A stretch of 64,000 nt of DNA, taken from an uncultured Clostridia bacterium. GTDB taxonomy: Bacteria > Bacillota > Clostridia > Christensenellales > UBA1242. The DNA is taken from positions 422,912-486,911 of the forward strand of contig CALBOE010000006.1 of assembly GCA_937896905.1 (NCBI GenBank), written 5' to 3'. The first letter of the stretch is position 1. Each line of letters begins with the position of its first letter. The position numbers and the translations under genes were made by a program. This document shows, in pieces, positions 61,138-64,000 of this stretch. The notes beneath the pieces were generated by a model. It was not told where the DNA came from and did not search any database. It saw only the letters and a program-made list of their open reading frames with translations.

Positions 61138-61866
61138 ATGAGAAATAATAAAACTCCTTCAAAAACCAATAAAAAATTTAGTAAAATTTTACGATTAATG
61201 ATATGTGTTTTGTGTGTTTTTTTAGTTTGTTTTTTAACTCTTTTGGTGCTAAAGAAAACTGGAGTTTGGGAGCAAATTAATTCGGTTGAAAAAATGAAAG
61301 AGTGTGTGAAGTCTGGCGGTGTTTTTAGTTTTTTAATATTTATAATTTTTCAAATTTTGCAAACCACAATTTTGCAAATTCCTGCATTTATTGTAACCCT
61401 TGTGGGTGCCTTAATTTTCGGCAAATGGCAAGCGTTTTTAATGAGTTATTTTGCCGTTATGGTCGGCAGCCTAATAATGTTTTGGATAGGCAGATTTGCC
61501 GGGCGAAAATTCCTTAATTGGATTGTGGGAAAGGAAGATGCGGAAAAGTGGATTAAAAATTTAACTGGGTGCAAATATTTATTTTTTCTAATGATGATTT
61601 TCCCGCTTTTTCCAGACGATATTTTATGTGTGGTTGCGGGCATAACAAATATGAGTTTTTCCTTCTTTTTTTGGACCAACATTATTGCTAGAGGAATTGG
61701 AATTGCAGCAACTGTGTTCTTTGGCACGGGTACAATAATACCGTTTTCTGGTTGGGGGCTTTTGGTGTGGGGAGTCTTGATATTAATGGCTTTAACATTT
61801 ATTTATATAAGCATTAAATATAAGGATAAAATAGACGAAATTATTAAGCAGATTTTTAAAAAATAA
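61138..61866 (+). CDS. TVP38/TMEM64-family membrane protein
   Basis: A 242-residue polytopic membrane protein of the DedA-related VTT superfamily. Helices lie at about 20-40, 60-85, 95-120, 150-170, 175-200 and 210-230. Family marks are GRFAGRKFLNWIVGKEDAEKW near residue 120 and FPLFPDDILCVVAGITNMSF near 160. Relatives act in lipid scrambling or membrane homeostasis. I start it at the ATG at 61138. There is no ribosome site; TATATT at 61127-61132 is within 1 nt of the leaderless spacing, but a good -35 is missing. Confidence 0.85.
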   Translation: MRNNKTPSKTNKKFSKILRLMICVLCVFLVCFLTLLVLKKTGVWEQINSVEKMKECVKSGGVFSFLIFIIFQILQTTILQIPAFIVTLVGALIFGKWQAFLMSYFAVMVGSLIMFWIGRFAGRKFLNWIVGKEDAEKWIKNLTGCKYLFFLMMIFPLFPDDILCVVAGITNMSFSFFFWTNIIARGIGIAATVFFGTGTIIPFSGWGLLVWGVLILMALTFIYISIKYKDKIDEIIKQIFKK

Positions 61867-61900
61867 TTATTTGAATGATTTTTCGTTGTTGTGCAAATGC

Positions 61901-61930
61901 TTGACAGTTGTGGCGTTTTTTTGCAATAAT
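61901..61930 (+). promoter_or_regulatory. Promoter of ydjI-like gene
   Basis: TTGACA (61901-61906), 18-nt spacer, AATAAT (61925-61930). +1 is near 61937, followed by GGAGGAAG. Confidence 0.65.
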
Positions 61931-61949
61931 GTAGTTAACGGAGGAAGAT

Positions 61950-63068
61950 ATGGGTTTTATTAAAAGACAGATGTTGTCGGTTATAGAGTTGCAAGATGTA
62001 AGTAATGACATTTTGGTTTATCGTTATCCACTAACAAACCGAGATGAAATTATGAATAGTTCAACATTGGTGGTTAGGGAAAGTCAGGTGGCACTTTTCA
62101 TTCACAAAGGTGAAATTGCGGACGTATTTGGGCCAGGTACATACAAGCTGGCAACGGAAAATATTCCATTTTTAACCAAAATGTTAAGTTTAAGCACTGC
62201 TGGTAATTCTAGAATTAAGGCAGACATTTATTTTATTAATACAAAACGCTTTATGGGTTTAAAATGGGGAACTCAAAATCCAATTATGATGAGAGATGTG
62301 GATTTTGGAAACATTCGTTTAAAAGGTTTTGGAACTTTTTCGTTAAAGGTGGATGATCCAACTGCATTTATGAGGGAGTGTTTTGGCACCAATGCTATTT
62401 ATCGCTTAAATGATGTTACAACACAATACAAATCAACATTGGTTCAGCTTTTAACTGATGCCATTGGTGAAAGCAAACTTTCAGCATTAGATTTGGCGTC
62501 TAATTACCGAGAAATTGCTAAACTTGTGGAAAAAAACGCAAAAGAAGAATTTGCTCCTTTGGGGTTGAAAATTTCAAATTTTGTAATTGAAAATTTGTCG
62601 CTTCCTGAAGATGTTGAAAAAATGTTAGACGAACGCACAAAAATGGGTGTTATTGCAGATCAAATGGGAACATACACTCAATACAAAGCGGCAAATGCAA
62701 TGCAAGATGCTGCAAATAACCCCGCTGGTGGACTTGCAGGATTAGGCGTTGGCTTGGGCGCAGGCGTGCATATGGGAGAAGTTTTTGCAGATTCAGTTGC
62801 TTCTGCAAAAAATCACAAAAAGCAGGTAACTATTTCATGTATTAAGTGTGGGGCAAGCATTCCAGGCAAATCTAAATTTTGCCCAGAATGTGGCGCAACG
62901 CAAGCGCTTTCTTGCCCAAAGTGTGGAGAACCAATTTCTAAAGGTAATAAATTCTGTGTTAACTGTGGTGAAAAGTTAAACACCTCAGGAACAAAAATGT
63001 GTCCAACATGTGGCAAGGTGTTAACGTCGAAGTCTAAATTTTGCCCAGACTGCGGCGAAAAAATTTAA
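61950..63068 (+). CDS. YdjI-like SPFH-domain protein with C-terminal zinc ribbons
   Basis: A 372-residue cytoplasmic protein of the YdjI type (virion-core-like family). The N-terminal SPFH/band-7-like domain (about 30-230: STLVVRESQVALFIHKGEIADVFGPGTYKL) is followed by a Gly/Ala-rich linker (about 255-280). Three zinc ribbons then follow, with CxxC pairs at about 291-312, 318-337 and 349-369. In Bacillus, YdjI links YdjH/YdjG-type membrane proteins and PspA-type stress response. The membrane zinc-ribbon protein next to it could play such a role. GGAGGAAG precedes the ATG. Confidence 0.85.
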   Translation: MGFIKRQMLSVIELQDVSNDILVYRYPLTNRDEIMNSSTLVVRESQVALFIHKGEIADVFGPGTYKLATENIPFLTKMLSLSTAGNSRIKADIYFINTKRFMGLKWGTQNPIMMRDVDFGNIRLKGFGTFSLKVDDPTAFMRECFGTNAIYRLNDVTTQYKSTLVQLLTDAIGESKLSALDLASNYREIAKLVEKNAKEEFAPLGLKISNFVIENLSLPEDVEKMLDERTKMGVIADQMGTYTQYKAANAMQDAANNPAGGLAGLGVGLGAGVHMGEVFADSVASAKNHKKQVTISCIKCGASIPGKSKFCPECGATQALSCPKCGEPISKGNKFCVNCGEKLNTSGTKMCPTCGKVLTSKSKFCPDCGEKI

Positions 63069-63079
63069 AGGAGGAATTT

Positions 63080-63523
63080 ATGTGTTTCTTTAAATACAGA
63101 GAAAAAAGATACGGAAAAACTATGTTTGTTCTATTCGGCCTATTAATGGTTGCGGCGGCGGTTGCAAGCGTTTGGGGTGGAATTTATGGGTTTACTCACT
63201 TAACAAATTATTGGAAATATATTTCACTTGTTGCTGGCATAATTGGGGGGTTGGGCTTTGGTGGTTTTGGTTTATTTCTATTGATGCTAAGCACAAGTTT
63301 AATCAACAGTTGGAAAAGTGTTAGAGATGGCAACAAATCTAAAGGAACAGCCAATGTTAGGCTTTGTGATAAGTGCGGAAAAGTTATAACCAAAAAAGCG
63401 GAATTCTGTGAACATTGTGGCGCAAAACAAGAAACGGGATTAGGATTAAAAAAGTGTCCTGAATGCAAAACTTCAAATAGCGGCAATGCAAAATTTTGCG
63501 AAAAATGCGGTTACGAATTTTAG
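63080..63523 (+). CDS. Membrane protein with C-terminal zinc ribbons
   Basis: A 147-residue protein with two membrane helices (about 16-36 and 45-70) and a cytoplasmic tail containing two zinc ribbons (CDKCG...CEHCG and CPECK...CEKCG). I start it at the ATG at 63080 with AAAGGAGG; the frame starting earlier overlaps the ydjI-like gene. It is 11 nt downstream of that gene and surely co-transcribed. Same architecture as the 59826 protein. Probable membrane partner of the SPFH protein; inference from proximity and shared ribbons. Confidence 0.78.
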   Translation: MCFFKYREKRYGKTMFVLFGLLMVAAAVASVWGGIYGFTHLTNYWKYISLVAGIIGGLGFGGFGLFLLMLSTSLINSWKSVRDGNKSKGTANVRLCDKCGKVITKKAEFCEHCGAKQETGLGLKKCPECKTSNSGNAKFCEKCGYEF

Positions 63524-63972
63524 TGTAAAAAAACATTAAAAAATGGCGGAAGATAATCCGCCGTTTTTTGTTTTATTTATTTTTTTAAAAAATTAAAATT
63601 TAACAAATTAACATTTTAAAAAAAAAATTAATTAAAAACGAAAAAAAGTTAAAAAATAATAAAAAATGCGATTTTTTAGCAAAAAATAATAAATTTTATT
63701 AAATTTTTAATCGTTTTTAATTTTTAAAGTTATTTTTTAGTTTTGTTTATAAATTTATTTTTTGCATTTTAATTTAGAATTTATTTTCGGTTTTTACTCA
63801 CATTTTTTGTTTCTTGGGTGTTTTAAAAAAAATATAATTATTTGCTTAAATTGCTTGTTTTTTTTGGTCGTTTTGTGTAGAATATTAGTATAAATACTAA
63901 ACGCAAAATTGTTCGCTTAAAAATTAAATTTAGCAAGGTGAAAAACTTTGCGAAAAGGAAGAGGTGTAGTAT
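63524..63972. other. Very AT-rich intergenic stretch
   Basis: No gene seen. After the terminator at 63545 come about 300 bases of nearly pure A and T. The right end holds TAGAAT at about 63880-63885 as a possible -10, and CGCAAA/TTTGCG arms (63903-63908 with the copy near 63950) that may fold in the leader of the next gene. Confidence 0.55.
63545..63570 (+). terminator. Terminator of ydjI-like operon
   Basis: GGCGGA (63545-63550) pairs with TCCGCC (63557-63562), followed by GTTTTTT. Confidence 0.84.
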
Positions 63973-64000
63973 ATGAAAACAACAACCAAATCAACTAAAT
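63973..64000 (+). CDS. Start of a gene cut by the window end
   Basis: ATG at 63973 with GAGGTG about 7 nt upstream opens a frame MKTTTKSTK that runs off the window. Too short to identify; the Lys/Thr-rich start could belong to a signal peptide or a basic N-terminus. Confidence 0.5.

Overview
The window reads as AT-rich chromosomal DNA from an uncultured anaerobic member of the Clostridia/Firmicutes. This placement rests on gene content: a T-box leader, a SpoIIQ-type M23 protein beside a YwmB-like protein, a SpoVT-like regulator, PrsA-like and HtrA-like lipoproteins, meso-DAP dehydrogenase, phosphoketolase, the clostridial long form of glutamyl-tRNA synthetase and a probable OLE RNA/OapA pair. 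Most starts have a clear AGGAGG-like ribosome site. A distinct subset has none, and instead carries a sigma-A promoter that would start transcription at, or within 3 nt of, the ATG. No species name is justified from the sequence alone.

Region 1 (1-26.3 kb) is mostly housekeeping. It holds a T-box-controlled aspS-asnS operon, an acyltransferase/GT8/acyltransferase lipid cassette, a small membrane protein, radC, an HtrA-like lipoprotein protease, argS, a leaderless HExxH protein, an IMPACT-domain protein coupled to degV, phosphoketolase, ddh, a Rel enzyme with a decayed hydrolase domain, a P-type Ca2+ ATPase, an HTH-SDR fusion, and a lipoprotein pair in front of gltX. Region 2 (26.3-28.4 kb) carries a four-helix membrane protein (probable OapA), a roughly 600-nt structured non-coding RNA with its own strong promoter (probable OLE RNA), and uppP, all on the minus strand. 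Region 3 (28.4-46.9 kb) returns to core genes: ychF, cvpA, ftsH, acpP, a ywmB/spoIIQ pair, a SipW-type exported protein, a SurA/PrsA-like lipoprotein, pth-mfd, a His-rich COG0523 metallochaperone and a U32 peptidase-family hydroxylase.

Region 4 (46.9-49.3 kb) is a small accessory patch beside the initiator tRNA gene. It has a DUF4177-like protein under an operator-like palindrome, a leaderless GNAT acetyltransferase, a frameshifted gene, and sequences resembling the tRNA tail. Region 5 (49.5-59.3 kb) encodes a compact type IV secretion machine: VirD4 on the minus strand, and divergently a VirB2-like pilin, an unknown membrane-anchored protein, a VirB6-like protein and a VirB4 ATPase. No relaxase or integrase is visible. 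Its intergenic spaces hold tandem and dispersed repeats.

Region 6 (59.3-60.4 kb) is bounded by inverted copies of a sequence of about 46 bp. It contains three long hairpins and a membrane zinc-ribbon protein, which suggests a small element. Region 7 (60.4-64 kb) holds a SpoVT-like regulator, a TVP38-family membrane protein, a YdjI-like SPFH/zinc-ribbon protein with a second membrane zinc-ribbon protein, and the start of a further gene.

The strongest leads are the OLE RNA locus, the recurrent leaderless promoter geometry, the inverted-repeat-bounded element, the relaxase-less secretion cluster and the Rel protein with a dead hydrolase site.
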